A stretch of 64,000 bases of DNA from Brachybacterium paraconglomeratum (GCF_003994255.1 NZ_ML133861.1:1-64000); one strand, 5' to 3'. Numbered from the stretch's first letter, positions 34,710-45,904 are shown. Numbers and translations: made by a program. The notes: a model not told the origin generated them from the letters alone.

Positions 34710-35843
34710 TCAGGCCCGCAGCGAGTCGACGTCCGTCGCACGCACTGCGAGGGCCTCGAGCCCGGCGCGGCCCAGCTCTCCCAGCCCCTCGGCGGCCTCC
34801 AGGAGCTCCCGGCCCCGGGTGGCGCGAGCGCGCACGTCGGCGGCGACCGAGGCGACGGCCCCCGTCGCGACCATGAGCTCGTGCACGGCGTGGACGGCCG
34901 CCTCGTCCGCCTCGGCATCGCCGACCACGCGCGAGAGCAGGCGCTGTCCCTCGGCGTCGGCCGCGGCCTCGGTGCGGGCCAGGAGCACGGTGCGCTTGCC
35001 CTCGACGATGTCGCCGCCGATCGGCTTGCCGGTGGCGTCCTGGTCCCCGACCACGCTGAGCAGGTCGTCGCGCAGCTGGAACGCGGTCCCCACCTCGATC
35101 GCCCAGCTGGAGAGCGCCTCGAGCTCCGGCTCCTCGGCGCCCATCAGCGCCGCCCCCATCCGCACGGGCCGCAGCACGGTGTACGGCACCGTCTTCCAGC
35201 GGATCACCGAGAGCGCGGCCTGCTCCGCATCGGGGGCGGAGGCGAAGCCGCCCGCCTGATGGAGGATGTCGAGGTGCTGCCCGGACATCACCTCGGTGCG
35301 CATGGCCTCGAACTCGGCGCGGGCCGCCGCGACGCGTGCGGCGGGACCCGGGATCGCCGCTGCGATCTGCTCCGCCCAGGTCAGGGCGAGGTCGCCGAGC
35401 ACGATCGCGACCGCGACGCCGAACTCCTCGGCGGAGCCGGAGAGCCCGGCGGCCTCGTGCGAGCGCTGGGCCCGGACATGCTGCGCCGGGCGTCCCCGCC
35501 GCACGGGGGAGTGGTCGATCACGTCGTCGTGGAGCAGCGCCGCCGCCTGCACGAGCTCGATCGCCGCGCCCAGCCTCGCGAGCGCCTCCACCTCCTCTGC
35601 CGTCGGCTCCCGGCGGAGCGCCGCGACCCCGCCCCAGAAGCAGAACCGGGGACGGAGCAGCTTCCCGCCCTCGAGGAAGGCCTTGAGGTCGTCCACCAGC
35701 GCCGCGCTCTCCATCGAGATCCGCCCCAGCTGCGCCCTGCGCTCGGAGAGCTCGGCGGACGTGACCTCCTCGATCCGGGAGACGAGCAGCGCGTCGAGAT
35801 CCGAGAGGCGAGCGGCGGGGGGAGTCGGCGAGGCAGCGGTCAT
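34710..35843 (-). CDS. idsA: polyprenyl (geranylgeranyl-type) diphosphate synthase
   Basis: 377-residue trans-isoprenyl diphosphate synthase. The first aspartate-rich motif is DDVID (106-110) in LLHDDVIDHS, and the second region is FQLRDDLLSVVGDQ. GGKLLRPRF and the RRGRPAQH arginine pair are also present. It resembles actinobacterial IdsA-type enzymes that make C20 (or longer) prenyl diphosphates for carotenoids or menaquinone. Product length is not determinable by eye. The start is ATG at 35843. Its position beside the Rv2175c-like gene parallels idsA2 in mycobacteria. Confidence 0.9.
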   Translation of the reverse strand: MTAASPTPPAARLSDLDALLVSRIEEVTSAELSERRAQLGRISMESAALVDDLKAFLEGGKLLRPRFCFWGGVAALRREPTAEEVEALARLGAAIELVQAAALLHDDVIDHSPVRRGRPAQHVRAQRSHEAAGLSGSAEEFGVAVAIVLGDLALTWAEQIAAAIPGPAARVAAARAEFEAMRTEVMSGQHLDILHQAGGFASAPDAEQAALSVIRWKTVPYTVLRPVRMGAALMGAEEPELEALSSWAIEVGTAFQLRDDLLSVVGDQDATGKPIGGDIVEGKRTVLLARTEAAADAEGQRLLSRVVGDAEADEAAVHAVHELMVATGAVASVAADVRARATRGRELLEAAEGLGELGRAGLEALAVRATDVDSLRA

Positions 35844-36003
35844 CGAGGGGTCCTTTCGCACGGGTGCCCCTGATCCTCCCATGCACGCCTGGGACCTCCC
35901 GCGCACGCCCGGGCGCGACGCGACCGTTCCTCCCCACCGGGGCTCCGTCCCCAGGGCGCGCTCCTCCCGCCCGCTCGGCCGCCCGATCGCGCAGGGTCGG
36001 GGC

Positions 36004-37158
36004 ATGACGACGCACATCACCCCCGCCGATCCCGGCCGCCACCTCGGCGCGGCCGCCGACCCCGCCGAACTCCTCGCCGAGGCGCGGCTCAGCCTGTACG
36101 AGGCCCCCTCGGACTGCCTGCTCCTTTCCGGCACCGCCGCACCGGGCCGCCAGCCCCTGATCACCCGGTCCTCCCTGCACGACCTCCTCGCTCCGTGCGG
36201 CGGCGAGAATCTCCGCCGCCACGTCCGCCTCGTCGCCGAGCGGGGAGCGGAGGGGATGCACGCCCTGATCGTGATCGGCGACGGCCGGCAGAGCGTGCTC
36301 GAGCCGCTGGTGCGCGAGGTGCTCGCCCGCGCCGGCGGCCTCGTGGCCGCCACCGCCGCCGCGCTCGGCCCGGGCGGGGCGCAGCTGCTCAGCCTCCGCG
36401 GCGCCGCCGACGGACGCCGCTGGGAGCTCCGAGCGGCGACGGGCGGGGACGAGGAGCTTCTGGCCGTGCCGGCCGGGCCGCTGCGCGACTTCGCCGCGAC
36501 GCAGGCCGCGGCCCGCGCGGTCCTGGCGGGGCGAGCCATCCCCCAGGAGGCCCGCCCCGAGCCGCTGCTCGAGGAGATCGGGCGCGCCCTGCACCTGCCG
36601 CCCCCGGACCTCGCCTCCGCCGCCGATCCCGGCCTCCTCCTCGCCGAGGCCGGCGCGGCCCTCCGTGCCCTGCGGCGGGGCCGGCCGGGGGCTGTCGGCG
36701 CGGACGGGATGACGAAGTGTGAACACATCGCGCAGCTGCTCGCGGCGCTCGCCGTGGACCGCCTCCACTGGGAGCTCCTCGCCCAGCTGGTCGAGCACGG
36801 CGGGGCGCCGCCGATCGCCCGCGAGACCCTCCTCCAGGAGCTCGTCGCCGATCCCACCAGACGCCCCCACCCGGACGTCTGCGCAGGTGGCAGGGTGTAC
36901 GTGCTGCTCGAGGAGATGCGCTGCGTGGCCTCGGCGGCGCTCGATGCCGCGGGGCCCGCCGCGCGCGGCACTGCGCGCCCTGCGTGGCGGGCGCTGACCG
37001 CTCTGCTGGTCCTGCTCGCCTGGTGGAACCACCGCTTCGCGACCGCGGGGAGCCTCGTCGACGAGCTCCGGCATCGGGAACCGGACTCCACTCTGGCACC
37101 CTTGCTGTCGAGAATGACCGACACCCCCGTCTTCCCCGCCTGGTGGCCCAGCACCTGA
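36004..37158 (+). CDS. DUF4192-like protein
   Basis: 384-residue cytosolic protein, Ala/Leu/Arg-rich, resembling the actinobacterial DUF4192 family in overall layout and in its C-terminal LLAWWNHRFATAGSLVDELRHREPDSTLAPLL region. The usual DUF4192 N-terminal signature is weak here, so the assignment is moderate. Function is unknown. It is divergent from idsA (161-base gap) and is followed 50 bases later by metX. The start ATG 36004 is the first good candidate; further upstream codons in frame look non-coding. Confidence 0.75.
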   Translation: MTTHITPADPGRHLGAAADPAELLAEARLSLYEAPSDCLLLSGTAAPGRQPLITRSSLHDLLAPCGGENLRRHVRLVAERGAEGMHALIVIGDGRQSVLEPLVREVLARAGGLVAATAAALGPGGAQLLSLRGAADGRRWELRAATGGDEELLAVPAGPLRDFAATQAAARAVLAGRAIPQEARPEPLLEEIGRALHLPPPDLASAADPGLLLAEAGAALRALRRGRPGAVGADGMTKCEHIAQLLAALAVDRLHWELLAQLVEHGGAPPIARETLLQELVADPTRRPHPDVCAGGRVYVLLEEMRCVASAALDAAGPAARGTARPAWRALTALLVLLAWWNHRFATAGSLVDELRHREPDSTLAPLLSRMTDTPVFPAWWPST

Positions 37159-37208
37159 GGGGAGGGGGAGCCCGGGAGCACCGCGCCGGGCAGGAAGGAA
37201 CGCTGCCG

Positions 37209-38426
37209 ATGACCCTCCTCGGAGAGCACCGCGGCCCCGACGCCCCGACCGACCCGCAGGGCGACGGAGGGCCCGCCGCCCAAGCCGCGGCGGAGCACCG
37301 CACGGGGACCCCCGCCCTGCTCGGGGCATGGCACCCCGACCGCGGCGCGGGAGACCGACGGTTCACCTCGATCGGCGCGCTGCCGCTCGAGAGCGGCGAG
37401 GTGCTCGAGGACGTCACGATGGCCTACGAGACCTGGGGGACCCTCGACCGCGACCGCGGCAACGCCGTCCTCGTCCTCCATGCCCTGACCGGCGACTCCC
37501 ATGTGCGCGGCGCCGCCGGGCCGTCCCACCCCACGCCCGGCTGGTGGGAGGAGATCGTCGGCCCCGGGCGGCCGATCGACACCGACCGGTACTTCGTCAT
37601 CGCCCCCAACGTGCTCGGCGGCTGCCAGGGCAGCACCGGACCGAGCTCCGCCGCTCCCGACGGACGGCCCTACGGCTCCCGCTTCCCGCAGGTGACGATC
37701 CGCGACCAGGTCGCGGCCGAGCACCGCCTCGCCGAGGAGCTGGGCCTGCCCCGCTGGGCGCTGGTGATCGGCGGCTCGATGGGCGGCATGCGGGCGATCG
37801 AATGGGGAGTCACCCACCCCGAGCAGGTCGAGCGCCTCGCCGTGATCGCCTCGTCGGCCCGCGCGAGCGCCGACCAGATCGCCTGGAACAGCGCCCAGGT
37901 CGCGGCGATCCGCGTCGACCCCGCCTTCCACGGCGGCGACTACTACCACCTCCCGCCGGAGGAGGGCCCCCACGCCGGGCTCGGCATCGCCCGCCGCATC
38001 GCCCACACCACCTATCGCACCGCCGACGAGCTCGAGGCGCGCTTCGGCAACCGCTCCCAGGGCCCCGAGAACCCCCTCGACGGCAGCGGCCGGCACCAGG
38101 TGACCAGCTACCTCGACCATCACGCGGTCAAGCTCTCCCGCCGCTTCGACGCGAACTCCTATGCCACCCTCGCCCAGTCGATGAGCACCCATGACGTGGG
38201 CCGCGACCGCGAGGGCACCGCCGCGGCCCTGCGGCGCGTGCGTGCCCGGACCCTGGTCGTCGCGATCGACTCCGACCGCCTCTTCCCGCCGGAGCTCGTG
38301 CGCGAGATCGCCGAGCACGTCCCGGTCGCCCGCTGGCAGCTGGCGAGCTCGCCGATCGGGCACGACGCCTTCCTGCTGGCCCATCCGGGACTGGAGAAGT
38401 GGATCGGCGACCTGCTGGACCATTAA
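37209..38426 (+). CDS. metX: homoserine O-acetyltransferase
   Basis: 405-residue alpha/beta-hydrolase-fold enzyme that acetylates homoserine with acetyl-CoA in methionine synthesis. Conserved blocks: VLVLHALTGDSHVRG, WWEEIVGPGRPIDTDRYFVIAPNVLGGCQGSTGPSS, the nucleophile in GGSMGGMRAIEW, the aspartate in AIDSDRLFPPE, and the histidine in IGHDAFLLAH. The N-terminus has a 35-residue variable extension. A related enzyme, homoserine O-succinyltransferase, shares the fold, but the actinobacterial form is the acetyltransferase. Confidence 0.94.
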   Translation: MTLLGEHRGPDAPTDPQGDGGPAAQAAAEHRTGTPALLGAWHPDRGAGDRRFTSIGALPLESGEVLEDVTMAYETWGTLDRDRGNAVLVLHALTGDSHVRGAAGPSHPTPGWWEEIVGPGRPIDTDRYFVIAPNVLGGCQGSTGPSSAAPDGRPYGSRFPQVTIRDQVAAEHRLAEELGLPRWALVIGGSMGGMRAIEWGVTHPEQVERLAVIASSARASADQIAWNSAQVAAIRVDPAFHGGDYYHLPPEEGPHAGLGIARRIAHTTYRTADELEARFGNRSQGPENPLDGSGRHQVTSYLDHHAVKLSRRFDANSYATLAQSMSTHDVGRDREGTAAALRRVRARTLVVAIDSDRLFPPELVREIAEHVPVARWQLASSPIGHDAFLLAHPGLEKWIGDLLDH

Positions 38427-38469
38427 GCTGGCCGCGCCGCAGCACCGCTGCGCAGGGAGGAGACGTCGC

Positions 38470-38868
38470 GTGACCATCGTCGTGGGGTACGCCCCGTCCA
38501 CGCAGGGGAGGGCCGCGCTGCGCGCCGGCATCCGCTACGCCGAGCGCACGGGCTCGCCGCTGCTCGTCGCCGCCCATCAGCACGCCGTGCCCGGCAGCGG
38601 AGGGGCCGCCGCGACCGAGGAGGAGGTGCGCGCTGAGCTCGAGGAGCAGGGCGCGGACCTCGAGGGCGTCACGATCCGCCGAGGCCCCGACCGCGAGATC
38701 GGCGAATTCCTGCTCGCCACGATCGAGGACGTCCAGGCCGAGCTCGTGGTGATCGGCCTGCGCCGCAAGTCGCCGATCGGCAAGCTGAACCTCGGCGCCT
38801 CGGCCCGCAGGGTCGTGCTCGGCGCGCCCTGCCCTGTGCTCACCGTCAAGGACCAGGACCCCGCCTGA
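38470..38868 (+). CDS. universal stress protein (UspA family)
   Basis: 132-residue single-domain Usp with the N-terminal VTIVVGYAPSTQGRAALRAG strand-loop and a C-terminal ATP-binding segment, VVIGLRRKSPIGKLNLGASARRVVLGAPCPVLTV. This approximates the G-x2-G-x9-G-S/A nucleotide-binding pattern. It is probably an ATP-binding stress or dormancy-related protein. The start is GTG 38470, 43 bases after metX, possibly in one transcript. Confidence 0.9.
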   Translation: MTIVVGYAPSTQGRAALRAGIRYAERTGSPLLVAAHQHAVPGSGGAAATEEEVRAELEEQGADLEGVTIRRGPDREIGEFLLATIEDVQAELVVIGLRRKSPIGKLNLGASARRVVLGAPCPVLTVKDQDPA

Positions 38869-38944
38869 GCCGCGGCCGGGGCTGCCCGGGACGCGACGGC
38901 GCGGAGGCGCCGATCACGTGCCGCGCGGCCGGGGAGCGGGGTGC

Positions 38945-38970
38945 GGGAATACCTGCCCCTGAAGAGCGTT
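38945..38970 (+). promoter_or_regulatory. SigR/SigH-type promoter upstream of sigA
   Basis: GGGAAT (38945-38950) and CGTT (38967-38970) with a 16-base spacer match the thiol-oxidative-stress ECF sigma consensus (SigR of Streptomyces, SigH of mycobacteria). A housekeeping-like -10, TACACT, overlaps the same place. The 5' leader to the sigA start would be about 150 bases. Confidence 0.5.
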
Positions 38971-39130
38971 ACACTGAGCAGGCTTGACGGCACCGTGCCT
39001 TCGTGCGCCCCTTCCGCGGTACAGACCGGGAACGCGACACGCGGCGCACACCGTGAGCCGCGCCGAGAAGACCGATCGCCCGAGTGCGGCGGACCGCCCG
39101 CACCGGGCCGCCGCCGGAAGAAGGAACTCT

Positions 39131-40444
<1,314 letters not shown>

Positions 40445-40466
40445 TCAGGGCGCACCTCTCATCACC

Positions 40467-40505
40467 GGGCGGGCCCGGGATCCTCCGCGGATCCCGGGCC
40501 CGCCC
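40467..40505 (+). terminator. terminator after sigA
   Basis: Perfect 17-base arms including GGCGGGCCCGGGATCC, with a 5-base loop, lie 23 bases past the sigA stop codon. Confidence 0.75.
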
Positions 40506-40530
40506 TCCGTCGGACCACGCAGGAGGAGCC

Positions 40531-41121
40531 ATGTCGCAGCACCGCGGCGCAGCGCCGCACACCGTCGAGCCCGCTCGCGCCGCGCTCGACGACGCCGCAC
40601 CGCTGCCAGTCGAGGTGCACCGCGTCCTGCCCGAGCAGTGGCGTGCGCACCGCGAACTGCGCCTGGATATGCTCGAGGCCGACCCGGACGCCTTCTGGGC
40701 CGACCTCGCCGAGGTGCGCTCCCGCACCGAGGCGCAGTGGCGGGAGGAGATCGCCGGACCCCGGATCCACCTCCAGGCCCGCGCCGGCGAGACGGTGCTC
40801 GGCGGGATCGCCCTGCTGCCCGAGGGCTACACGCCGGAGCACCCGATCCCCGAGGACCGCTCGAACATCGTCTCGCTCTGGGTGCGGCCGACGGCGCGGG
40901 GCCGCGGCATCTCCACGCTGCTCCTGCGCAGCGTCGCGGAGCTCGCGCTCTCGATCGGCCGGCCCGAGCTGAGCCTCGACGTCGACGACACCAACTCCTC
41001 TGCACGGGCCGTCTACGAGCGCCTCGGCTTCCGCGCGACCGGCCAGCGCGAGCCGCGCGAGGGCCGCGACAGCGCCTGGATCGAGTACGTGCTCGGCGCG
41101 GAGGAGCTGCTGCGCGGCTGA
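40531..41121 (+). CDS. GNAT-family N-acetyltransferase
   Basis: 196-residue acetyltransferase. The acetyl-CoA-binding motif appears as SLWVRPTARGRGISTLLLRSVAELA (R-x-x-G-x-G/A), and the C-terminal strand-helix is LDVDDTNSSARAVYERLGFRATG. The substrate cannot be deduced. The N-terminal 30 residues are a variable leader. It follows the sigA terminator, so it likely has its own promoter in the 26-base gap or depends on read-through. Confidence 0.88.
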   Translation: MSQHRGAAPHTVEPARAALDDAAPLPVEVHRVLPEQWRAHRELRLDMLEADPDAFWADLAEVRSRTEAQWREEIAGPRIHLQARAGETVLGGIALLPEGYTPEHPIPEDRSNIVSLWVRPTARGRGISTLLLRSVAELALSIGRPELSLDVDDTNSSARAVYERLGFRATGQREPREGRDSAWIEYVLGAEELLRG

Positions 41122-41144
41122 GGCGCGGCCCGCCCCCGGACACG

Positions 41145-41181
41145 ACGAAGGGTGCCCGCCAAGATGGCGGGCACCCTTCGT
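41145..41181. terminator. bidirectional terminator between the GNAT and DUF7455 genes
   Basis: Sixteen-base arms (CGAAGGGTGCCCGCC plus one flanking pair) surround an AAGAT loop between convergent genes. Confidence 0.75.
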
Positions 41182-41200
41182 GGAAGCGGGGAGGGGGAGT

Positions 41201-41322
41201 CGATCAGTCCTGTGTCAATCCGACTGATCTCCTGCCGCTCGTTCCTCGCAGCACGTCGATCAGTCCTGTGTCATTCCGACTGATCTCCTGCCGCTCGTTC
41301 CTCGCAGCACGTCGATCAGTCC
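41201..41322. repeat. 56-bp direct repeat, two copies plus partial third
   Basis: Units start at 41201 and 41257 and differ at one base; a third start at 41313 runs into the stop region of the DUF7455 gene. Each full unit carries the inverted pair GATCAGTC ... GACTGATC with a 12-base spacer, so each can form a hairpin. The shared sequence includes the last bases of the gene, suggesting that the gene end was duplicated in tandem. Confidence 0.9.
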
Positions 41323-41534
41323 TCGACGGGCTCCGGCTTGAGGTGGAGCCGCTCGGTCTCGTCGATGACCTCGGAGGCGATGCCCTTCAGGGCGTCCTCG
41401 TGGGCGCGGGCGTGGTGGGCGCAGAACATGAGCTCGCCGCCCGCCTCGAGCAGCACCTTGACGTACGCCTGGGCGCCGCAGCGGTCGCAGCGGTCGTGGG
41501 CAGTGAGCCGGGGGGCTTCGAGAGTGAGGTTCAT
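41316..41534 (-). CDS. DUF7455 family small Cys-rich protein
   Basis: 72-residue protein with RCDRCGAQAYVKVLLEAGGE, LMFCAHHARAHEDALKG and an acidic C-terminus. Two CxxC/CxxH-like pairs (C16, C19 and C38, H41 approximately) suggest a zinc-binding knuckle. The family is conserved beside parE in actinobacteria but has no assigned function. ATG at 41534. Its 3' end is embedded in the 56-bp repeat array. Confidence 0.88.
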   Translation of the reverse strand: MNLTLEAPRLTAHDRCDRCGAQAYVKVLLEAGGELMFCAHHARAHEDALKGIASEVIDETERLHLKPEPVED

Positions 41535-41687
41535 GGGATCCTTTGTAGCACCGACCCGGGCGCCGACGGGAGCGTCCACAGCCCTGGTTCGCCAGGGGCG
41601 CAAAGCCCTGTGAGCCGGACCGCGCCGCCGCGCACCGCGAGCGGCGGATGCGCTGTTCGCGGCGTCGTTCGTCGTAGGATCCGGAGG

Positions 41688-43805
41688 GTGTCCACCACCA
41701 CCGCCGCGAAGAAGTCCGCCTACGACGCCCGCAACCTCCAGGTCCTCGAGGGCCTCGAGGCCGTGCGCAAGCGTCCCGGCATGTACATCGGCTCCACCGA
41801 CTCCCGGGGCCTCATGCACTGCCTCTGGGAGATCCTCGACAACGCCGTCGACGAGGCGCTCGGCGGATACGGCGAGTCGATCGCGGTGATCCTCCACCCC
41901 GACCACTCCGTCGAGGTGCGCGACACCGGCCGCGGTGTCCCGGTGGACGTCGAGCCCCGCACCGGCCTCACCGGCGTCGAGGTCGTCTACACCAAGCTCC
42001 ACGCGGGCGGGAAGTTCGGCGGCGGCTCCTACGCCGCCTCCGGCGGCCTGCACGGCGTCGGCGCGAGCGTCGTCAACGCGCTCTCGGGCCGCCTCGACGT
42101 GGAGGTGGACCGCGGCGGGAAGACCTACGCGATGAGCTTCCAGCGCGGCGTGCCCGGCGTCTTCGCCGACGAGGGCGAGCCCTCGCCGGAGTCCCGGTTC
42201 ACCCCGGCCGACGGTCCCGGCGAGCTGCGCGTGGTCGGCAAGGCCAAGCGCGGCGTGACCGGCACCCGCGTGCGCTACTGGGCCGATCCGCAGATCTTCG
42301 TCAAGGGCTCCCACTTCTCCCTGGACGACCTCACCCGCCGCTCCCGCCAGACCGCCTTCCTCGTCCCGGGCCTGCAGCTCTCGGTCACCGACCACCGTCC
42401 CGAGGCGAACCCTGACCAGCCCGCCACCCGCACCTACAAGTACGACGGCGGCATCAGCGAGTTCGTCGAGTACCTCGCCCAGGACCAGAAGATCACCGAC
42501 GTGATCCGCCTCCAGGGCTCGGGCGACTACACCGAGACGATCCCTGTCCTCGACAAGAACGGGCACATGGTCTCCACCGACGTCGCGCGCACCTGCGAGG
42601 TCGACATCGCCCTGCGCTGGGGCTCCGACTTCGACTCGACGCTGCGCTCCTTCGTGAACATCGTGGCGACCCCCAAGGGCGGCACGCACGTCACCGGCTT
42701 CGAGCAGGCGCTGGTCAAGACGATGCGCAAGCAGGTCGAGAACCAGGCCCGCCGCGTGAAGTTCAACGCGAAGAACGAGAAGATCGAGAAGGACGACACC
42801 CTCGCCGGCCTCACCGCCGTGGTGAGCGTCCGCATCGACGAGCCGCAGTTCGAGGGCCAGACCAAGGAGGTCCTCGGCACCCCCGCGATCCGCCAGATCG
42901 TCGCGAAGGTCGTCGAGGACCGCCTCACCGACTTCCTCACCTCCACGAAGAAGGGGGAGAAGGAGCAGGCGGCGCTCGTCGTCGACAAGGTCGTCTCCGA
43001 GATGCGGGCCCGCATCGCGGCGCGCATGCACAAGGAGGTCTCGCGGCGCAAGAACGCGCTGGAGTCCTCCACGATGCCGACCAAGCTCGCGGACTGCCGC
43101 ACCCACGACGTCGACCGCTCAGAGCTGTTCATCGTCGAGGGCGACAGCGCGCTCGGCACGGCGAAGAACGCCCGCTCCTCCGAGTTCCAGGCGCTGCTGC
43201 CCATCCGCGGCAAGATCCTCAACGTGCAGAAGGCGTCCATCACGGACATGCTCAAGAACGCCGAGTGCGCGAACATCATCCAGGTGATCGGCGCCGGTTC
43301 CGGGCGCACCTTCGACCTCGAGGCCGCCCGCTACGGCAAGATCATCATGATGACCGACGCCGACGTGGACGGCGCCCACATCCGCACCCTGCTGCTGACC
43401 CTCTTCCACCGCTACATGCGCCCCCTGGTCGAGGCGGGCCGCGTCTACGCGGCGGTCCCGCCCCTGCACCGGGTCGAGATCGTCCACGGCGGCTCGAAGA
43501 AGAACGAGCTGGTCTACACCTACTCCGAGGCCGAGCTGAACAAGCTGCTGAAGAACCTCGAGCGCCGCGGCAAGAAGTACAAGGAGCCGATCCAGCGCTA
43601 CAAGGGCCTGGGCGAGATGGACGCCGATCAGCTCGCGGACACCACCATGGATCCGCGCCACCGCATGCTGCGGCGGGTGCGGATCGAGGACGCCGAGGCC
43701 GCCAGCGCCGTCTTCGAGCTGCTGATGGGCTCCGAGGTCGCGCCGCGCAAGCAGTTCATCATCGAAGGAGCCGAAGAGCTCGACCTGGAGAGGATCGACG
43801 CATGA
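41688..43805 (+). CDS. parE: DNA topoisomerase IV subunit B
   Basis: 705-residue GHKL ATPase/TOPRIM subunit of topoisomerase IV, which decatenates replicated chromosomes. ATPase motifs: [93 protein letters not shown] and [18 protein letters not shown]. The partner parC is encoded at 48458-50926, and the location near sigA distinguishes it from gyrB. The GTG at 41688 follows GGAG. It overlaps hisF by 4 bp. Confidence 0.93.
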   Translation: MSTTTAAKKSAYDARNLQVLEGLEAVRKRPGMYIGSTDSRGLMHCLWEILDNAVDEALGGYGESIAVILHPDHSVEVRDTGRGVPVDVEPRTGLTGVEVVYTKLHAGGKFGGGSYAASGGLHGVGASVVNALSGRLDVEVDRGGKTYAMSFQRGVPGVFADEGEPSPESRFTPADGPGELRVVGKAKRGVTGTRVRYWADPQIFVKGSHFSLDDLTRRSRQTAFLVPGLQLSVTDHRPEANPDQPATRTYKYDGGISEFVEYLAQDQKITDVIRLQGSGDYTETIPVLDKNGHMVSTDVARTCEVDIALRWGSDFDSTLRSFVNIVATPKGGTHVTGFEQALVKTMRKQVENQARRVKFNAKNEKIEKDDTLAGLTAVVSVRIDEPQFEGQTKEVLGTPAIRQIVAKVVEDRLTDFLTSTKKGEKEQAALVVDKVVSEMRARIAARMHKEVSRRKNALESSTMPTKLADCRTHDVDRSELFIVEGDSALGTAKNARSSEFQALLPIRGKILNVQKASITDMLKNAECANIIQVIGAGSGRTFDLEAARYGKIIMMTDADVDGAHIRTLLLTLFHRYMRPLVEAGRVYAAVPPLHRVEIVHGGSKKNELVYTYSEAELNKLLKNLERRGKKYKEPIQRYKGLGEMDADQLADTTMDPRHRMLRRVRIEDAEAASAVFELLMGSEVAPRKQFIIEGAEELDLERIDA

Positions 43806-44587
43806 GTGTCGCCGTCCGTGTGATCCCGTGCCTGGACGTCGACGCGGGCCGCGTCGTCAAGGGCGTGAACTTCAAGGACCTGCGCGACGCCGGGGACCCC
43901 GTCGAGCTCGCGGCGCGCTACGGCGCCGAGGGCGCCGACGAGCTCACCTTCCTCGACGTCACCGCCTCCTCCGGCGGCCGGGAGACGATGATCGAGGTCG
44001 TGCGCCGCACCGCCGAGCAGGTGTTCATCCCGCTGACCGTCGGCGGCGGGGTCCGCTCCGCCGAGGACGTCGACCAGCTGCTGCGCGCCGGCGCCGACAA
44101 GTGCGGCGTGAACACCGCCGCGATCTCCCGTCCAGGCGTGATCTCCGAGATCTCCCGCCGGTTCGGGAACCAGGTGCTGGTCCTCTCGATCGACGCCCGC
44201 CGCGTCACCGACGAGACCCCCGAGGGCACCGCTCGCACCGGCTCCGGCATCGAGGTCACCACGCACGGCGGCCGTCGCGGCACCGGCATCGACGCGATCG
44301 AGTGGATCCGTGAGGTCACCGAGCGCGGCGCGGGAGAGATCCTGCTGAACTCGATGGACGCCGACGGCACCAAGGACGGCTTCGACCTCGAGCTGATCAC
44401 CGTCGCCCGCGAGGCGACGAGCCTGCCGCTGATCGCCTCCGGCGGCGCCGGACGGCCCGAGCACTTCGCCCCCGCCGTCCACGCCGGGGCCGACGCCGTG
44501 CTCGCCGCGAGCGTGTTCCACTTCCAGGAGATGACGATCGGCGAGGCGAAGGCCGCGATGGCGGCCGACGGCATCACCGTGCGGTGA
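43802..44587 (+). CDS. hisF: imidazole glycerol phosphate synthase cyclase subunit HisF
   Basis: 261-residue TIM barrel that uses ammonia from HisH to form imidazole glycerol phosphate and AICAR. Catalytic aspartates lie in [18 protein letters not shown] and in [17 protein letters not shown]; phosphate-binding loops appear as LTVGGGVRS and [16 protein letters not shown] 43802 overlaps the parE stop (ATGA), and its own stop overlaps the next gene. It is separate from other his genes. Confidence 0.95.
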   Translation: MSVAVRVIPCLDVDAGRVVKGVNFKDLRDAGDPVELAARYGAEGADELTFLDVTASSGGRETMIEVVRRTAEQVFIPLTVGGGVRSAEDVDQLLRAGADKCGVNTAAISRPGVISEISRRFGNQVLVLSIDARRVTDETPEGTARTGSGIEVTTHGGRRGTGIDAIEWIREVTERGAGEILLNSMDADGTKDGFDLELITVAREATSLPLIASGGAGRPEHFAPAVHAGADAVLAASVFHFQEMTIGEAKAAMAADGITVR

Positions 44588-45489
44588 GCGCCCCGCTGTC
44601 CGTCGCCCCGCGGCGCGCCGGGACCGGCCGCGCCCGGGGTCAGCGCCTGGTCGTCGGTGCGCTCGTCGCGGCGCTCGTGCTTCTGCTCGGTGCCGGCTGG
44701 CTGCTCTGGGACAACCGTCGACTCGTGGTCACCGAGCAGGCGGTCGAGGTCGCCGCGACCCCGGAGGGCGGGCTTCGCATCGCGCACGTCTCCGACCTGC
44801 ACGCCGCCGACCACGGCGACTTCCAGGACCGGCTCGCCGCCGAGATCGAGCAGCGGGACGTCGATCTCGTCGCGCTCACCGGCGACCTGATCGACATGCG
44901 CACCACCGATCTCGGCCCCGTCCTGGACCTCGCCGAGCACCTCAGCGCCGTCGCCCCCACCTTCTTCGTGCTCGGCAACCACGAGGGCGACTCCGCCCTG
45001 CGCGAGGAGCTTCTGGCGGGGCTCGAGGACGCCGGGGTGACGATCCTGCGCGACGAGGTGACGAGCCTCGAGATCCGCGGCACCGAGGTGACGGTCGCGG
45101 GGCTCGAGGACCGACGGGTCGCCGTGGTCGACGGACGCACCCCGGCCCAGCCCGCCGCGGTGCTGGACCGGTTCGCGCTCGAGTCCGCACCGGGCCCGAC
45201 GGTGCTGCTCGCCCACCGCCCCGAGTTCCTCGCCCAGTACGCCGATCACGGCGCGGACGTCGTCCTCTCGGGGCATGCGCACGGCGGGCAGGTGCGGCTG
45301 CCGCTGATCGGTCCCCTCTTCGCCCCGCACCAGGGATGGTTCCCGGCGCTCACCGAGGGCGTGCACCGCCAGGGAGACACCGCCTTGGTGATCAGCCGCG
45401 GGCTCGGCAACAGCGTCGTCGGCGTACGGGTGAACAACCCGCGCGAGCTCGTCGTCGTCGATCTCCTGCAGGAATCCCCGCAGGGCTGA
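44584..45489 (+). CDS. membrane-anchored metallophosphoesterase
   Basis: 301-residue calcineurin-like phosphoesterase. A basic N-terminus and one transmembrane helix ([21 protein letters not shown]) precede the catalytic domain: [35 protein letters not shown] and [14 protein letters not shown] supply the metal-binding Asp/His/Asn residues. This YkuE/YaeI-like group includes UDP-diacylglucosamine-type hydrolases and unknown envelope phosphatases. GTG 44584 overlaps hisF by 4 bp. Confidence 0.9.
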   Translation: MSAPLSVAPRRAGTGRARGQRLVVGALVAALVLLLGAGWLLWDNRRLVVTEQAVEVAATPEGGLRIAHVSDLHAADHGDFQDRLAAEIEQRDVDLVALTGDLIDMRTTDLGPVLDLAEHLSAVAPTFFVLGNHEGDSALREELLAGLEDAGVTILRDEVTSLEIRGTEVTVAGLEDRRVAVVDGRTPAQPAAVLDRFALESAPGPTVLLAHRPEFLAQYADHGADVVLSGHAHGGQVRLPLIGPLFAPHQGWFPALTEGVHRQGDTALVISRGLGNSVVGVRVNNPRELVVVDLLQESPQG

Positions 45490-45585
45490 GCCGCCAGGGG
45501 CCGGACCGCGCGCTGCGGCTCCGGGCCGGCAGCGACCCGGCCGCGCCGCGCCCGTCCTGGGCCGCGAGATCCCGGGACGCGCGAC

Positions 45586-45615
45586 GGCCCGCCCGGCAGG
45601 GGAGCCGGACGGGCC
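45586..45615. terminator. terminator between convergent genes
   Basis: An imperfect stem (GGCCCGcCCGGC / GCCGGaCGGGCC) with a 6-base loop lies in the gap between the metallophosphoesterase and the small minus-strand gene. Confidence 0.55.
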
Positions 45616-45643
45616 GCGCGGCGGGGCCCCGAGGGGCCGGGGG

Positions 45644-45904
45644 TCAGCGCACGTGGAGCTGGCCGAACAGGAGCAGCGCGTGCTCGGCGGTGCGCTCGTG
45701 CTCGCGGCGGGCGCGCTCGGCCTCGAGCGCCCGGCGCCTCCGCCGCCGCGCGCGGAGCTCGGCGAGCACGCCGCGCAGCTGCCGGTCGAGCTGCCGGTCC
45801 CGGGAGGGATCGGCGACTGCGGCGTCGACGAGCTGGGGGAGGTCCTGGACGGGGAGGTCCTGGACGGTCGGGGGCCTGGTGGTGGGGAGCTGGAGAGTGG
45901 ACAT
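45644..45904 (-). CDS. small basic protein of unknown function
   Basis: 86-residue protein. The N-terminus has a short internal repeat (VQDLPVQDLP), and the C-terminal half is a highly charged helix rich in Arg and Glu (RRRRRRALEAERARREHERTAEHA), possibly coiled coil or nucleic-acid binding. ATG 45904 follows an excellent AGGAGG sequence at a good distance, which supports a real gene. Family not recognised. A perfect 9+3+9 palindrome lies about 46 bases upstream. Confidence 0.65.
   Translation of the reverse strand: MSTLQLPTTRPPTVQDLPVQDLPQLVDAAVADPSRDRQLDRQLRGVLAELRARRRRRRALEAERARREHERTAEHALLLFGQLHVR

Noticed and set aside
41201-41322. CRISPR array
   Set aside because: Units are 56 bp directly abutting with no spacers, only two and a fraction copies, and no cas genes nearby.
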